From Lolium rigidum (lineage: Eukaryota; Streptophyta; Magnoliopsida; Poales; Poaceae): a stretch of 64,000 nucleotides of DNA. The notes under the pieces were generated by a model. That model saw only the letters and a program-made list of their open reading frames with translations, did not search any database and had not been told where the DNA came from. Location: NCBI RefSeq assembly GCF_022539505.1, contig NC_061514.1, positions 34,315,769-34,379,768 on the forward strand, read 5' to 3'. Each line of letters starts with the position of its first letter. The stretch's first letter is position 1. The position numbers and the translations under genes are program-made. This document shows positions 10,821 through 22,523 of this stretch, in pieces.

Positions 10821-12926
10821 CTATGGATAAACCGGCTGCGCATTTGCCCCGGTAAGCGGTGGCGTCGGCGGCAATGTATCAAAATGACCTTCTTTCATCG
10901 CAGCTTTTGTCATCAGCCTCTTGGTCCAGGAGCAATCTTTTGTCAAGTGGTTTGCCGGCTTCGTGGGATTAGGAGTGTGCCAGTGGCACGGCTGATCCAT
11001 CGCGGACTCCATGGTGTACTTGGGCTGATCCTGCCACGGTTTTTTCTCCACCCACTGCTTCTTTTGGCCAGCCCACGGCTGATTTCCGGTTTTTTGCCTT
11101 TGGCTTCCGTCGGCTCCTGAGTTATCTTGCACTGCGGCCACTTGTTGCATTCCGTATCTCCTATCCGGAAAATCTTCCCTTCTTTTGTTAAGGTGGTTGT
11201 TTCGGTAGTGATCTTGGCGCGGTGGGATTCTCGGCAATGGATCACCCGTGATTGCCGGTTGCATTGGATCTCCCAACGCATAGCTATCGGCCACCCGAAT
11301 CATTTCGGCCAAAGTGGTTGGCATGTTCCTCTGTAACTTTTGCCACAACGGTGAGCCTCTCCGGCACCCATTACAGAACCAGGCAATTGCTTGAGCTTCT
11401 ATCACGCCCTCACAGGAGTTTCTTGTGGAACTCCATCGGGTCAGGTATTCCCGGTCTGTTTCATTCTCGCGCTGCTGGCACATGGCGAGCTGCTGCGGTC
11501 TGTTTGGTCTCTGGTACGTACAGCTGAAATTGCTCACGGACGCTTCTTCAAAGTCAAGCCACCCATTTATGCTTTCCTTTGGCAAATTGTTTAACCAAAT
11601 GCGTGCCGGTCCTACCAGCACTGACGGTATGTATCTTACCGCCCAGCGCCAGTTTCCTCCGCCAGTTGCGGTTCCTCCTCCTCCAGCGACATATTCCGCT
11701 ATAACGTAATCAGCGAGCCAATCTTCCGGCTTGGTACTGCCATCATATGTTCTTGTGTCCCAGGGCAACTGAAAGTTACACACCGGTGGCTCCTCCCTCA
11801 TGATCCGGGGGCCGAAACATTGTGGACCCGGCGGACCCTCGGATTCAATCATTTCGGATAGGTACACTCTATCCAGTTTGTGCTGCGCGTCTCGTTCCGG
11901 TAGGCATCTTTCTCCGACACGTTCTCCCAAAGGATTCCAGTGATATCCGGTTCTTTCCATCACGGAATCAGCTTCATCATACCGGTTGGGCGCAGCTGCG
12001 GCAACCCTTTGGTATTTGTGTGGTGGTGCCTCTTGTGCGGCATATCCCGCTCTCGCTGGGCGATAGTTTTGCCCGGATTCGCCGTTTCCGGCATAAGCGT
12101 TTCCGGCATAGCCGTGGCATGCCCCTTGGCTTTTTCTACCGTCATCATGTTGCCCGACTTTTTGTTTTCCGGCCAAAACCGGATCATACACAGTCATCTG
12201 CTGTGCATTCACATCTTTTTCTTTTCTTTTATCCGGATGGGGGGACGAGGCCTGCCTATGCGATTTGCTTCCGGCATTCCTTGCCGAACGAATTGTTTGA
12301 GATGCCATGGCCGCTTTGTTGTTCCGGGCCATCTCAACATTTTGTGCCTCGATTGTATCAAGTAACTCTTTTACTCGGGCTTGCTGTTTTACCAGAGCAT
12401 CACCTGATAACGAATCACATGCTTCTACTGCAGCTCTAGCAGCTTTCAAAGTTTTATCCGGACTGCTATACTTAGGTTTCTCTACCGGTCTCAAAGATGC
12501 CGACGCAGCTTTACCGGAAAGAACTTCCCGGCGCAGATCCTGGTCTAAGTTACGACCTCTAAGCCGGTTGCCTGCTTCCCTAGCGGGGTTTGCGCTAACT
12601 GAAGCAAATCCATGTGATGCGTTGTACTCATGGAGGGTTAGGTTGAGCTCCTGCTGGGCTCGGACGATGTCTGCTGCGCCGGTTAGCAGCACTTGGCGCT
12701 GCACCTCCAGCTCAGCTTGGGTGGCCGTGGCATCGGCGTCGGGCGCGATGGGCGTGGCCAGCACGCTCATGGCGGCTTGGAGCGGAGTTGCCGCCGGTGG
12801 CACAGTGGAGGTGCCGGCGATGATCTCGTCGCGCTCGGTTGGAGGCTTTGCCGTGCGCCCGGACTTGGCTTGCCCGGCGCCCTCTTCTGCGGCTCCTTTG
12901 CCTGCACCAGCTGCGCCGGCCATCAT
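10821..12926 (-). CDS. Gypsy-1 gag
   Basis: The open frame extends up into the LTR (to 13283), but the more credible start is the Met at 12926, inside the element, giving about 700 residues. An Ala/Gln-rich N-terminal part is followed by a basic region and the capsid-type Retrotrans_gag segment (RYIPSVLVGPARIWLNNLP). Near the end a nucleocapsid-like finger reads CHWHTP...HLTKDCSW, a variant of CCHC with His in place of the second Cys. The frame is uninterrupted, unlike pol. It would coat the RNA as virus-like particles in the cytoplasm. Confidence 0.75.
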   Translation of the reverse strand: MMAGAAGAGKGAAEEGAGQAKSGRTAKPPTERDEIIAGTSTVPPAATPLQAAMSVLATPIAPDADATATQAELEVQRQVLLTGAADIVRAQQELNLTLHEYNASHGFASVSANPAREAGNRLRGRNLDQDLRREVLSGKAASASLRPVEKPKYSSPDKTLKAARAAVEACDSLSGDALVKQQARVKELLDTIEAQNVEMARNNKAAMASQTIRSARNAGSKSHRQASSPHPDKRKEKDVNAQQMTVYDPVLAGKQKVGQHDDGRKSQGACHGYAGNAYAGNGESGQNYRPARAGYAAQEAPPHKYQRVAAAAPNRYDEADSVMERTGYHWNPLGERVGERCLPERDAQHKLDRVYLSEMIESEGPPGPQCFGPRIMREEPPVCNFQLPWDTRTYDGSTKPEDWLADYVIAEYVAGGGGTATGGGNWRWAVRYIPSVLVGPARIWLNNLPKESINGWLDFEEASVSNFSCTYQRPNRPQQLAMCQQRENETDREYLTRWSSTRNSCEGVIEAQAIAWFCNGCRRGSPLWQKLQRNMPTTLAEMIRVADSYALGDPMQPAITGDPLPRIPPRQDHYRNNHLNKRREDFPDRRYGMQQVAAVQDNSGADGSQRQKTGNQPWAGQKKQWVEKKPWQDQPKYTMESAMDQPCHWHTPNPTKPANHLTKDCSWTKRLMTKAAMKEGHFDTLPPTPPLTGANAQPVYP

Positions 12927-13234
12927 GACCTCGACGCTACCGGCGACGCGGTTGGTGTGCTCCACGTGGGCAGCTGCAGACCTTGGTGGATCCGGCGCCA
13001 CCAGCACCAGTGACGGGTACCGGGGCTCCGGCACGGTGCCGAGGTAGACGCGGTGCGAGCCGAACTCGATGATGCGGCCGTTCTTGGGGAAGCGGCCGCC
13101 GTTGGCGAAGCAGCCGGCGTTGTCGTTGACGAAATCCAGCGAGCCGAGGCGCTGGACGAGGCTAGAAACCACACGCTCGCCGGAGACGGTGAGGAGACCC
13201 GCTCGGATATGAACTCCAGCAAGCGCAGCTGCTG

Positions 13235-13252
13235 GCCCCACGGTGGGCGCCA
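13235..13252 (-). promoter_or_regulatory. Primer-binding site of Gypsy-1
   Basis: Two bases inside the 5' LTR the minus strand reads TGGCGCCCACCGTGGGGC, starting with the TGG expected to pair with a tRNA CCA end. It is not the initiator-Met type seen in the copia element. The exact tRNA was not assigned. Confidence 0.7.
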
Positions 13253-13254
13253 AC

Positions 13255-13993
13255 TGTCGTCGTGGTGGAACGGCAGATGCCATGGGATGGCTTAAGTTGG
13301 GGCCGGATGTACGCTTGAGGATCCGGGTGAGGGGAAGGTTAAGAGGAAAGGAGAGATTGAACTCCTGATTGTATTGATCCTCAAGAACTTAGCCAAAGCG
13401 GCCAGAGGTTGAAGAAGGTACGGACTACAAGGTGAAAACCTACAGCGCTTGGGCTTATTCTCTACTGAACGATCGATCGATCCCCCTCCCAGGGGTGCCC
13501 CTCCTCTCCTTATATAGGGGAGAGGTGGCTTACAAGGGAAGAAACCCTAATGGCATCTTTGATGACCTAAGCTACTTTATAAAGCTTCTTTGGCTGCTCT
13601 TGTCTTTAAACAGAGGGCTGATGACCTCCTCCGGTATCTTTATCGTCAGCTTCTCCTTTGACATCAGGGCTTCGATTAAAGCTGAAATGCTTCGCTCATC
13701 TTGTCCTTTAGTCCTTGAGAGAATCTTTGACCGGGGTGCCGACATGCTACAGTTGAGCCTATGCCGGATCCCCGGTATCTTTACCGGTGAGCTCCGGATT
13801 CTTTGCCTTCGTACCTCAATCTCTTATGTTTCTCAAACTCCGGCATACCCCTGCTGGTATACCGGACTGTCCCAACTTAGCACAGTTCAAGCTTATCTTT
13901 CAGGATCCAGATTAATCTTTGAACCGGTATACAAATGGTTTATCATGGCATATTTTCCATAGTCTTGGCCTACCGGGGGCCATCCCCCCGACA
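13255..13993 (-). repeat. Gypsy-1 5' LTR
   Basis: This is the 739-bp LTR copy upstream in element sense. It has the same boundaries as 205-943 and is followed by the target duplication GTCAG at 13994-13998. Confidence 0.93.
13508..13517 (-). promoter_or_regulatory. TATA box of the Gypsy-1 5' LTR
   Basis: On the minus strand the LTR reads CTATATAAGGAGAGG, a good TATA box in the direction of gag-pol. The same site in the other LTR is at 458-467. Confidence 0.55.
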
Positions 13994-13998
13994 GTCAG

Positions 13999-14258
13999 CT
14001 TTGTTTAATCGATTCAAGACTCCAGTCAGAATTCGATCTTTGGTTCGCAAAGAACTTCTTGTTGGAGCTGAACTTGCACTTGCTTCTGTTTTAGCATGTC
14101 ATCCGACCATGGATTTAGAATCCATAGCTAACGCTAATATGATATTAGATCCTTATTATCCCATAGCTAGGCATCCTGCTCATATTATTATCTCTCGGAT
14201 GGAGGCAGGTACCGAAAGAGATTTGAAGAATCAAGAAGATCAAGGGACCTTATCATGA
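13999..14258 (+). pseudogene. Antisense ORF of Gypsy-2, C-terminal piece
   Basis: This is the continuation of the frame broken at 204. It includes the segments RIRSLVRKELLVGAELALA and HPTMDLESIANA and ends at a stop at 14256-14258. Gene and insertion are separated only by the GTCAG duplication at 13994-13998, so the frame was probably open when Gypsy-1 inserted. No catalytic motif is visible. It belongs to the element, not to the host. Confidence 0.55.
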
Positions 14259-14553
14259 TAGAAATTCTTTAAGTATTCTTGCACATAGTGTGCCTTTGTA
14301 AGGAATCACTCCTTTTTAAAATGACCTTGCGTTGCAAGGAGTAACATTGTATGTATTTGATGTTCTTTTCTAACATCATTATGAATCGTTGGACCATAAG
14401 CCCAGCCGAGGGATATATTTTTTATTTTGTCGAAGGCAACTGAGTGATCAGGCCAGTTTGCTCACTCGACGACCCTGTAGTAATCAGAGTCGTATGTACG
14501 TTTGTATGAGCGACACCCTTCGAATAAACGAGGGAATTATGCGCTTTTTATTC
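14259..14553. other. 3' flank of the Gypsy-2 antisense gene
   Basis: This is sequence between the antisense ORF stop and the next insertion. Nothing coding is recognised. It ends with TATTC (14549-14553), the left copy of the duplication of the following element. Confidence 0.6.
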
Positions 14554-17500
14554 CGTAACATCCCAAATTGCAAATCCATGAGAAATGGTGGTTTCCAAAT
14601 TTCAATTTTTTTAGACCTAACAAAAACTTTTATTTGCATATAGTGCTATGCATAGTATTTGTGCATTTGTGTGACAATTGCCATGGTGTGTACTTACAAC
14701 TCTTGCTAGTGTACTCAAACCCTAACTTTGATCCCTTGAGATCACCAAGAAAATCAAAGGAGAAGAAAAGAATAAAAGTTAGAAAATCACAAAACCCTCA
14801 CATATGGTTTAGGCCATTTTTGAAATTCTTCAACCTAGACCATTTTGGCTTGCACCATTAGTTAGAGAATGTTACTAAACACTTATTTACACTTTTGGAA
14901 TCAAAGAAACTCAAACCAAATCAAATTTGGATTCAAATTGAGCTCACATGAAATGATGGTCAATTCTGCCATTTATATCATGATGCCCTCTTTGAGCCTC
15001 TGTTTTAAGAGATTCTTAAACCAAACCTTTCCAACTCTTTGCACCTCATCCAAGACCTCTTCAAGATGAACAACTTTGGTCAAGGCCACCTCTGCAAATT
15101 CTTCCTCAATTCCTTATTATGCTCAAGCAAAGTTGGAACATCAAAGCAGATTCAAGATTGTGTCACTTTTGGATTTTTGCAAACCAACTCAACTTTGCAC
15201 CCCACCACCACCATTGTGTGCCAATTAATATATGAATCAACTCCACCAAAAATTTCTGCAAAATTCAAAAATTATTTTCTTTCGGCCATTTGGTCGAGCA
15301 CCTTGCAGGCAGGAAATAGAAGTGAGCCCATGCTAGGAAAATGGGTGGACTAAGTCCAACCCTGGCACCCCTCTGCTGCCCTGGACCCCTAGCACATCCC
15401 TGGGCATCAGTGCCAGCCACTGCACCCCTCCCACTTGACCTCCATGACCATGTCATGGCCATGCCGTGACCACCATGCCCACCCCGGCCATCTCTCTCTC
15501 CACACGACGTCAGCCCACAACACCATGTCTGGGAGGTTCCCCTCACTCCCCTGCATCTGCTCGTCCATCCCCTTGACCGAGACGAGGCCAGCACACGCCA
15601 GCAATTGATGCGCCCATCACCTCCAGTGACGCCATGACGCGCATGGTTGCGACGCCAGGGCGTGCCAGAGCGCCGCGTCGACCCGTCAGCTCCGACCGAC
15701 CCTTGCCATCAGCGCCCGTGCGTAGCTTCGCCTCAGCACCAGGACACTGCCAGACACTCCCACTAGCTCGCCCGCGCCCTGTCACCGCCGTGGACAACGA
15801 CGACGACCGCCACAGTACCCACGGACACGTGACCCGCGCCACTGTGCTTGACCACCTCCTGCTGTTCCGAGAGCATCGTGACGCTCGCTGCACCTTCCTG
15901 AACGATGCCCTGCCCTCGCCCATGCCGTTGATCGCCAGTAGCACGACCTCGCCATCGTCACCCGTGACCTCCCGCAGATGCTCGAGGAGGCTATATAAGC
16001 CGCCTTCCTCCCTTCGTTTTCGGCACAGCACCACCCTCTCCTCTCACCACTGATCATTCCCAGCTACTCCCTCTTCCACATTCGCCTCTCCCTCGCTGGA
16101 ATTTAGCCGGAGTTCGCCGGAGCCAGTAGCGGAAGCCGCCGTCGATTTCGTCCACCTCAGGCGCTCCCACGACCACCGCTGACCTCGCCGTCATCGACAA
16201 CGTCGAACGCCGTCGTCCCCGAGCTCCGCCGCACCCTGGTAACCTCCCCGACCCCCTAGTCTGGCCGCCGCTAGGGTTACCTCCCGCCGGCGTTATGTCG
16301 AGGATGAGGACGACGCCTAGCCGTCCGATCCTCGTCTAATCGCACGGCTGTGGTCGCGTACCGTTTCGGTAACGGCTATGAGCCACTGACCAGTGGGTCC
16401 TGCTCGTCAGGCCGCCGTGGCTCCCTGAGGCTCAACTGGGCCGGCCCGTTAGCAATTCTCCTGGCCCATTCCGTTTTCCCGCCTAGCCCATTTAATTCAA
16501 ATTCAAATTTTTCGATTTAGCTGAATTCAAATACTGATGCTTTGCTAGAATTTAAATAACTTCAAATCCACTGAACCAAATTTGACCAATTTTATATATT
16601 TGGAAAGCTTATGAAAAGCTCTATCCAACCCCACTGGATTCAACACTAGTTCTATTGTAGAATTAAAGTAGCAAAAATAACAAGGCAGGGACTTTTCAGA
16701 TTTCAAACAATTATTAAAAATCAACCATAAGTGATTTTGAGTTGATTCCAACTCTCAAAAATCACATTTCATATTGTCTAATTGTTTATGCAAAAATATA
16801 ACATAGTGGTTTTATATGATCGTGGGCTAGAGTAAAATAATAGCAATATGGCCATTTCTAGTCCATTTAAATTACCCAAATTTATTTATTAAATGGTATG
16901 AGAGGTTGCCTCTCATTTAAATCTTTGTCTCAAGTAAGTCAACATGAGGTATTGACCTTGGTCTATATAATCTCATATTGAATTATTTGGTGATATTAAA
17001 TTATTACTAAGGTCGTGTTAAATTGCATGACGTACCTTACCTCATTTAAATCATTTTTCTCAAATGATAATTATGAATTGTTGACCTTGGTCAACTTGGG
17101 TTCATACATTATTCTTTGAGGAACTTAAATCTTAACAAGATTCAATGAGAGGAAATTATTTCTCCAAGAACTAAAGAGAAACCCTAATCAGTTTTGTAAT
17201 GAGAGGAAATTATTTTCTTAAAAGAAGAAACAAATTCAACCAACATGTTATGTGTGTGGTGATGCTAGAATAGCTTGTGTGAACCAATTGTGTGTTTAGT
17301 CTAGCTCTTAAACCTTGCTTGGTAATTGTTACCTCGTATCCGTTTTTAGACGCTAGTACCGAGGAGTACCAGGAGGAGGAGGTCTACTGCCAAGAAGAAG
17401 AAGACCACTTTGACCAGTACACCAACCAAGGCAAGCTAACATTCTTGCAAGTGCAAAGCTCTATTTGAGCAAGGCACCATTACTTTTACTTTATGTGTAA

Positions 17501-18838
17501 TGATCCCATCCCAAGTTTTTACCCTTACAAGCTTTTACTTTATTTATCAAGGATTACCTTTATAGTTAACTTTGGTCTAAGTATAGAGTGTTACAAGAGT
17601 ATCAAACTTAGCCTAAAAAGCTTTATCAGCTAGATAGCACCCCTTATGACTAGTGCTAGTGCTACCAAATAAAATTGGCTACTCTAGATGGGATGGTGTG
17701 ATTTGAAATGACTTTGAAAACCTTGGAATGATGAGTCATTCTATTGAGAAGTTTTGAAGGTGAATATGACCATGGAAGGACAAGGTGATTTTGATAAAAA
17801 CTGATGGTTGGGTTCGGATGCGATACCTTTCCAATTTTTGAGTACCCCCACAATACCTGATTATGGGTAGGGCTTAACTGGAAGTTTATGCATCTTAGTA
17901 TGGGTTCCCTCTAAACAAGCATCATAGGGGTTATGCCGAGGCTGCCTCCGTTACAAGTGAAATGATGTGAAAAGAGGTGAATGTCCGGCCCAAGCCCTGT
18001 GCAGTTCCCAGGCTGACGGTGTGTCTTCACTGGGAGGCCAAGCTCATGGGGAGAGGTGCCTATACTAGGGTATGTAAGTGAAAGGTTATGGTTGATGATC
18101 CGCGTGCTGAGTTACGATTATTCAGGGTTATCCCTGACGGATGTAATCAAATGTTGTGGCACAAGTGTGCAACCTCTGCAGAGTGTAAACCTATTCGAAT
18201 AGCCGTGTCCACGGTTATGGACGATTGGAAAGGCCATACTGTTCCGTTGTCAAATATTTTCTCAGAAAGAAATGATGATTTTGAAAAGTGACGTGACTTG
18301 ATCACAACTGAGTTGTGGGAATGACACTAATGTTCCCACTGGAGTTAGTTAGCAAATGAAGAGTCTTTTATGAAATGCTTGCGAAATAAAATTGGCTTTA
18401 TGCAAATAAACCTAGAGCTTAGCACCCCATTACTAATTTTAATAGTACTTACACTAGTATTAGTTTGCGAGTACTTTAAAGTACTCACGGCTGTGTCCCT
18501 AGCTATTCAAATGGCCAGACTATGAAGAAGAACAGCAGTACCAAGATGACAGCCAGCAGGACGTCTACGACAACTAGGAGTACCTTCTGACGTCAAGCGT
18601 TGGCCTGTGGATTAGATAGTCCACTACAACTACGCTTCCGCTATGTATTGTGTTCGTTGACCTTTAGATCAACTATTTGTGTAATATTGGATCATGTGAT
18701 CTATGTTTGTAAGATGACTATGGTTTGTAATGAATGATGACTTATGATATCAACTGTTATGTCTCGCAACAACAATCTTCCTGGGATTGCGATGTATGGC
18801 ATAATAGGCATCTGGACTTAAAAATCCGGGTGTTGACA
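14554..18838 (+). mobile_element. 4.3-kb LTR-type insertion (solo long LTR or LARD-like element), non-coding
   Basis: The stretch is flanked by TATTC at 14549-14553 and 18839-18843. Its ends are imperfect inverted repeats: CGTAACATCCC at the left (T to C at the first base of a TGTAACA end) and GGGTGTTGACA at the right. It has no recognisable coding domain, a TATA box at 15991 with a pyrimidine-rich leader, and a GC-rich central part, as in the long LTRs of grass LARD/Sukkula-type elements. A feature near 17588-17610 (GTGTTACA then a PBS-like AGTATCAAACTTA) allows another reading: a 3.0-kb LTR followed by internal sequence and a lost 3' LTR. Confidence 0.7.
15991..15999 (+). promoter_or_regulatory. 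TATA box inside the 4.3-kb LTR-type element
   Basis: The sequence GGCTATATAAGCCG lies on the plus strand and is followed by a C/T-rich leader, consistent with the promoter (U3/R border) of a long LTR. Confidence 0.5.
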
Positions 18839-18843
18839 TATTC

Positions 18844-19330
18844 GGCTTCGTAACACGGTGCACCGGTATGAGCCTTTCGTATGTAGTATTGTTTCCACCA
18901 ACTGCAGCACTCGTATGTTTATTTTGAGGCTTTGGTAGAATTTTTGATAAGGACTTTATGGTTTCCGAGTATTGCTGGAAAAACCGTGGCATGTTGGTAA
19001 CCATAGCTCCCGATGGAAGTAGTAGTTAATGATAATATTGTAATAATTCTCGCAGCCCCCGACTATTGCTGGGTAAACGGTGGTACGTCGATAACCATAG
19101 CTCCCGATGGAAATAGTAGTTAATGACGATATTGTAATAATTCTTGCAGCCCCCGAGTATTGCCGGGTAAACTGTGACGCGTTGTTAATCGGAGCTCCTG
19201 GTGGGAGTAGTCGATATAAAAAATCCCGAACATTTGTTCGGGTAAGGAGATAATCATATAAGCTGAACCAGAAATTTTATTCATGATATGTAATTGGCTA
19301 GGAAGCCTCAATACAAATGAAGGGTGAGTC
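18844..19330. other. Gypsy-2 3' non-coding region
   Basis: This region lies between the integrase stop and the antisense gene of Gypsy-2. It contains the 94-bp tandem repeats listed separately and no recognisable coding sequence. Confidence 0.6.
18961..19228 (-). repeat. 94-bp tandem repeat, nearly 3 units
   Basis: Units begin at 18961, 19055 and 19149. Shared blocks include CCATAGCTCCCGATGGAA and AATATTGTAATAATTCT. The first two are close; the third diverges in its second half. Each starts with a CCCCCGA-type block that on the element strand resembles a polypurine tract. Confidence 0.8.
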
Positions 19331-20455
19331 CTACGCATAAAATCGTCGCAAGTGTGCGATGTTCCATGGGTTCTCAACATCTTTTCCTGAAGTAGGGTTC
19401 CTGAGGTGATAAGCTCCTTCTGGGATAACTTCAGTGATGATAAATGGTCCTTCCCATGGAGACTCAAGTTTCAGAGTTCTATCTTGCTTCAATCGTAGTA
19501 CTAGATCACCAACGCTGAAGCTTCGAGTGCGAACTCCTCGACTGTGATAATTCCGTAGGGCCTGCTGATATACTGTTGTTCTTGCTAAGGCGATGTCTCG
19601 AGCCTCATCAAGAAGATCTACAGCATCTTGTAGTGCTTGGACGGAGGTTGTCTCTTTATATGCGGCCACCCGAGGTGCTTCAAAGCGAACGTCGGTAGGT
19701 AGAACAGCTTCAGCTCCATAGACAAGGAAGAAGGGAGTATATTGCGTTGACCTATTTGGTGTAGTCCGCAAACTCCAAAGTGCTGATGGTAATTCTTCGA
19801 CCCAAGCTCCAGCTGCACCTGTGAGGCGCTTTTTAATGTCATCGCATATTAGGCCATTGATCCTTTCCACCTGCCCGTTAGTCTGAGGATGTGCAACCAA
19901 AGCAAATTTGAGCTTGATACCATTGCTGTTGCAGAAGTGATAGAATTCCTTAGAATCAAAGTTGGTTCCATTGTCTGTAATGATGCTATGAGGCACACCA
20001 AAGCGACAAGTTATTCCTTTGAAGAATTTGACAGCAGTTTTGGCTGTCTGATTAGTGACTGGTATGGCCTCAATCCATTTGGTGAATTTATCGACTGCCA
20101 CTAATAGATGAGTATGACCACCAGGCGATGACTTCGGCAGTGGACCGACTTGGTCAAGTCCCCATTGCGCAAAGGGCCAGGCCAAAGGTATTGTCATTAG
20201 GTCCGTGGCAGGTACATGTGGTTTTGGTGCAAAACGTTGGCAAGGATCACACCTCCGAACTAAGTCTCTTGCATCAGCTGCTGCTGTTGGCCAATAAAAC
20301 CTAGCTCTGAAGGCTTTAGCCACAAGTGCTCTACTGCCTGCATGATGCCCACATGTTCCTTCGTGTATTTCCCGCAACAAAGCCTTTCCATCGTTGATGG
20401 CGATGCACCGTTGAAAAATGCTAGAGATGCTTCGTTTATAAAGGTCACCATCCAC
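19331..20455 (-). pseudogene. Gypsy-2 pol, integrase
   Basis: The 374-residue open piece has an HHCC zinc finger (HEGTCGHHAGSRALVAKAF ... CDPCQRF), then the core with QWGLDQVGPLP, IITDNGTNFDS and NGQVERINGL, so the D-D-E residues are kept. It ends PWNIAHLRRFYA. It is closely parallel to the Gypsy-1 integrase but clearly a different family at sequence level. A stop separates it from the RNase H piece upstream. Confidence 0.85.
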
Positions 20456-20473
20456 TATGACAAAAGCTTTAGA

Positions 20474-21337
20474 TCATCGCACGATGTGTCTAGCTTCCGT
20501 TGGATCGTCTGGCAACCGCTGCTCCATCAAATAGGCCAGAAAAGGCTCAGTCCATAATGGTTCGAGAAGAAGAACTTGCTGTTTAGATCCATCAGTAATA
20601 TCTTCAGCATCTTCCTGGAGCGTAGCCCCCGGGTCAGTAGCCGATGTTTCTGGAGGTGCCGAAGTTTTTACTTTAATAGACCTTTGAGTAATTATTTCAT
20701 AGAAGACTCCATCTGGAATAGAGGACCATGTAGAACAGATATTAGCCAAAGTGTCGGCTTCCTCGTTGCTGGTTCTGCCGATATGTTTTAACTCGCAGCC
20801 TTCAAACTTAGCTTCCATTGATTGGTACATCTGTCGATAAGCAATCATATTGTCGCTAATAGCGTCGCATAAATTCATCGACTACTGGACCACGAGATTT
20901 GAATCTCCATAGATATCCAAACGAGTAGCTCCACATGCTTTGGCCATACGCATACCGTGTAGTAATGCTTCGTATTCTGCTTCATTATTTGTTGGTAGCG
21001 AGAAATTCATCCTTAGGACGTATCTCATTTTGTCTCCTTGCGGTGAGATTAACACTACTCCGGCCCCTGCACCTGTGCTTCGCTTAGATCCATCAAAATC
21101 CATCGTCCATGAACCCGACATATCGGGTGCTGCTAGAATTTGCGACTGGATCCAATCGACTAAGAAATCAGGAAGGACCTGAGACTTGATAGCTGTTCGA
21201 TTAACATAGGAAATATCATGTGGTGCTAACTCGATAGCCCATTGAGATACTCTGCATGTGGCATCCGGGTTGGTGAGTATGTTCTTCAATGGAGCTTCGG
21301 TGACAACGACGATCGTAACTTTCATGCTGCCCTCCAC
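20474..21337 (-). pseudogene. Gypsy-2 pol, second (archaeal-type) RNase H
   Basis: Two open pieces (20882-21337 and 20474-20878), split by a stop, together show MDFDGSKRSTGAGAGVVL, NEAEYEALLHG, YGDSNLVVQ and NEEADTLANI, i.e. the acidic residues of RNase H. The first, ancestral RNase H lies just upstream. Confidence 0.75.
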
Positions 21338-22520
21338 ACGGCATATGCCAACTTTTGGTGATGAGGGTACCGTTGTTTTGCTGGTGTAAGGACTTCGCTA
21401 AGGTAGTAGACGGGGTGTTGCACGCCATGGACTTTCCTTTCTTCTGCGTGCTCGACGACAAGCACAGCGCTGACGACTTGAATAGTTGCGGCTATATAAA
21501 GCAGCATTGGCTCCCTATCCTGTGGTGTCACGAGGACTGGAGAGGTTGACAAGACCTTCTTCAAGTTATCGAAAGCGTCCTGTGCTTCTGCTGTCCACTC
21601 AAACTTTTTGGATTTTTTCATCAGCTGATAGAATGGCAAGGCCTTTTCTCCTAGTTTTGCAATAAATCTACTAAGGGCAGCTAGTCGTCCTGCCAATTGC
21701 TGCACCTGTTGTAGACTCTTGGGTGGTTCCATGTCAAGGACAGCTTTAATCTTCAAAGGGTTAGCTTCTATTCCTCTTGATGAAATAAAGTACCCAAGTA
21801 CTTGGCCTCCTGGTACCCCGAAGAAGCATTTCTTCGGATTTAGCTTGATTTTGTATCTGTCGAGATTGTCGAAAGTTTCTCTCAAATCATCGATGAGTGT
21901 AGCCGCATTCTGGTTTTGACGATGATGTCGTCGATATAAACCTCAATATTTCAGCCAATTTGCTCTCCAAGGCAGGCTTGCATGCACCGCTGATAGGTTG
22001 CACATGCATTTTTTAATCCGAAGGTCATGACGTTGTAGCAGTAAACACCATGCGGAGTTATGAAGGCAATTAACTCCTGGTCTTCTTTTTTGAGCTTGAT
22101 CTAATTATATCCTGAATAGGCATCGAGGAAGGAAAGGCGATCGCAGCCTGCTGTGGAGTCGACTATTTGATCGATGCGAGGCAATGGGAAATGATCCTTG
22201 GGGCAATGCTTGTTGAGGCTTGTGAAGTCGATACACATACGAAGAACTGTCGTATCTTTCTTTGGCACCATAACTGGGTTAGCTACCCATTCAGCTTCCT
22301 TGAGCTCTTAAATAAAACTAGCTTTGCGGAGCCGATTAACTTCTTCGCCAATGGCTTTTCTTTTTGGTGCTGAGAAACGACGTAACGTCTGCAGTACAGG
22401 TTTGGCTTTGGGGTCAACATTGAGGGCGTGCTCAGCGAGTTCCCTGGGAATACCTGGCATGTCGGATGGTTCCCATGCAAATATTTCCCAGCGCTCACGG
22501 AGGAACTCGATGAGCGCGCT
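21322..22520 (-). pseudogene. Gypsy-2 pol, reverse transcriptase and first RNase H
   Basis: The RT is readable across several stops: a conserved CIDFTSLNKHCPKDHFPLPR block near 22200, FLDAYSGYN near 22115 and a YIDDIIVKT active-site block near 21930, then LNPKKCFFGVPGGQVLGYF and the RNase H region ending near 21322. In-frame stops occur near 22308, 22103 and 21954, with a frameshift near 21905. This is far more decayed than Gypsy-1. Confidence 0.75.
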
Positions 22521-22523
22521 TTC

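Larger units (their letters stand above)
205..13993 (-). mobile_element. Gypsy-1: complete Tat-type Ty3/gypsy retrotransposon
   Basis: Two direct repeats of 739 bp (205-943 and 13255-13993) begin TGTCGTCG and end CCCCGACA, and the whole is flanked by the duplication GTCAG at 200-204 and 13994-13998. Coding order on the minus strand is gag, protease, RT, RNase H, second RNase H, integrase. A multi-exon antisense gene on the plus strand lies between integrase and 3' LTR. By hand count the LTRs differ at about 13 positions (1.8%), which suggests an age under a million years at commonly used grass LTR rates. Stops and frameshifts break the pol frame, so this copy is not autonomous. It sits inside the antisense gene of Gypsy-2. 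Confidence 0.93.

Noticed and set aside
15265..16057. ORFs of 90-163 residues around 15.3-16.0 kb
   Set aside because: They lie in the GC-rich U3 part of an LTR-type element upstream of its TATA box and show no recognisable domain.
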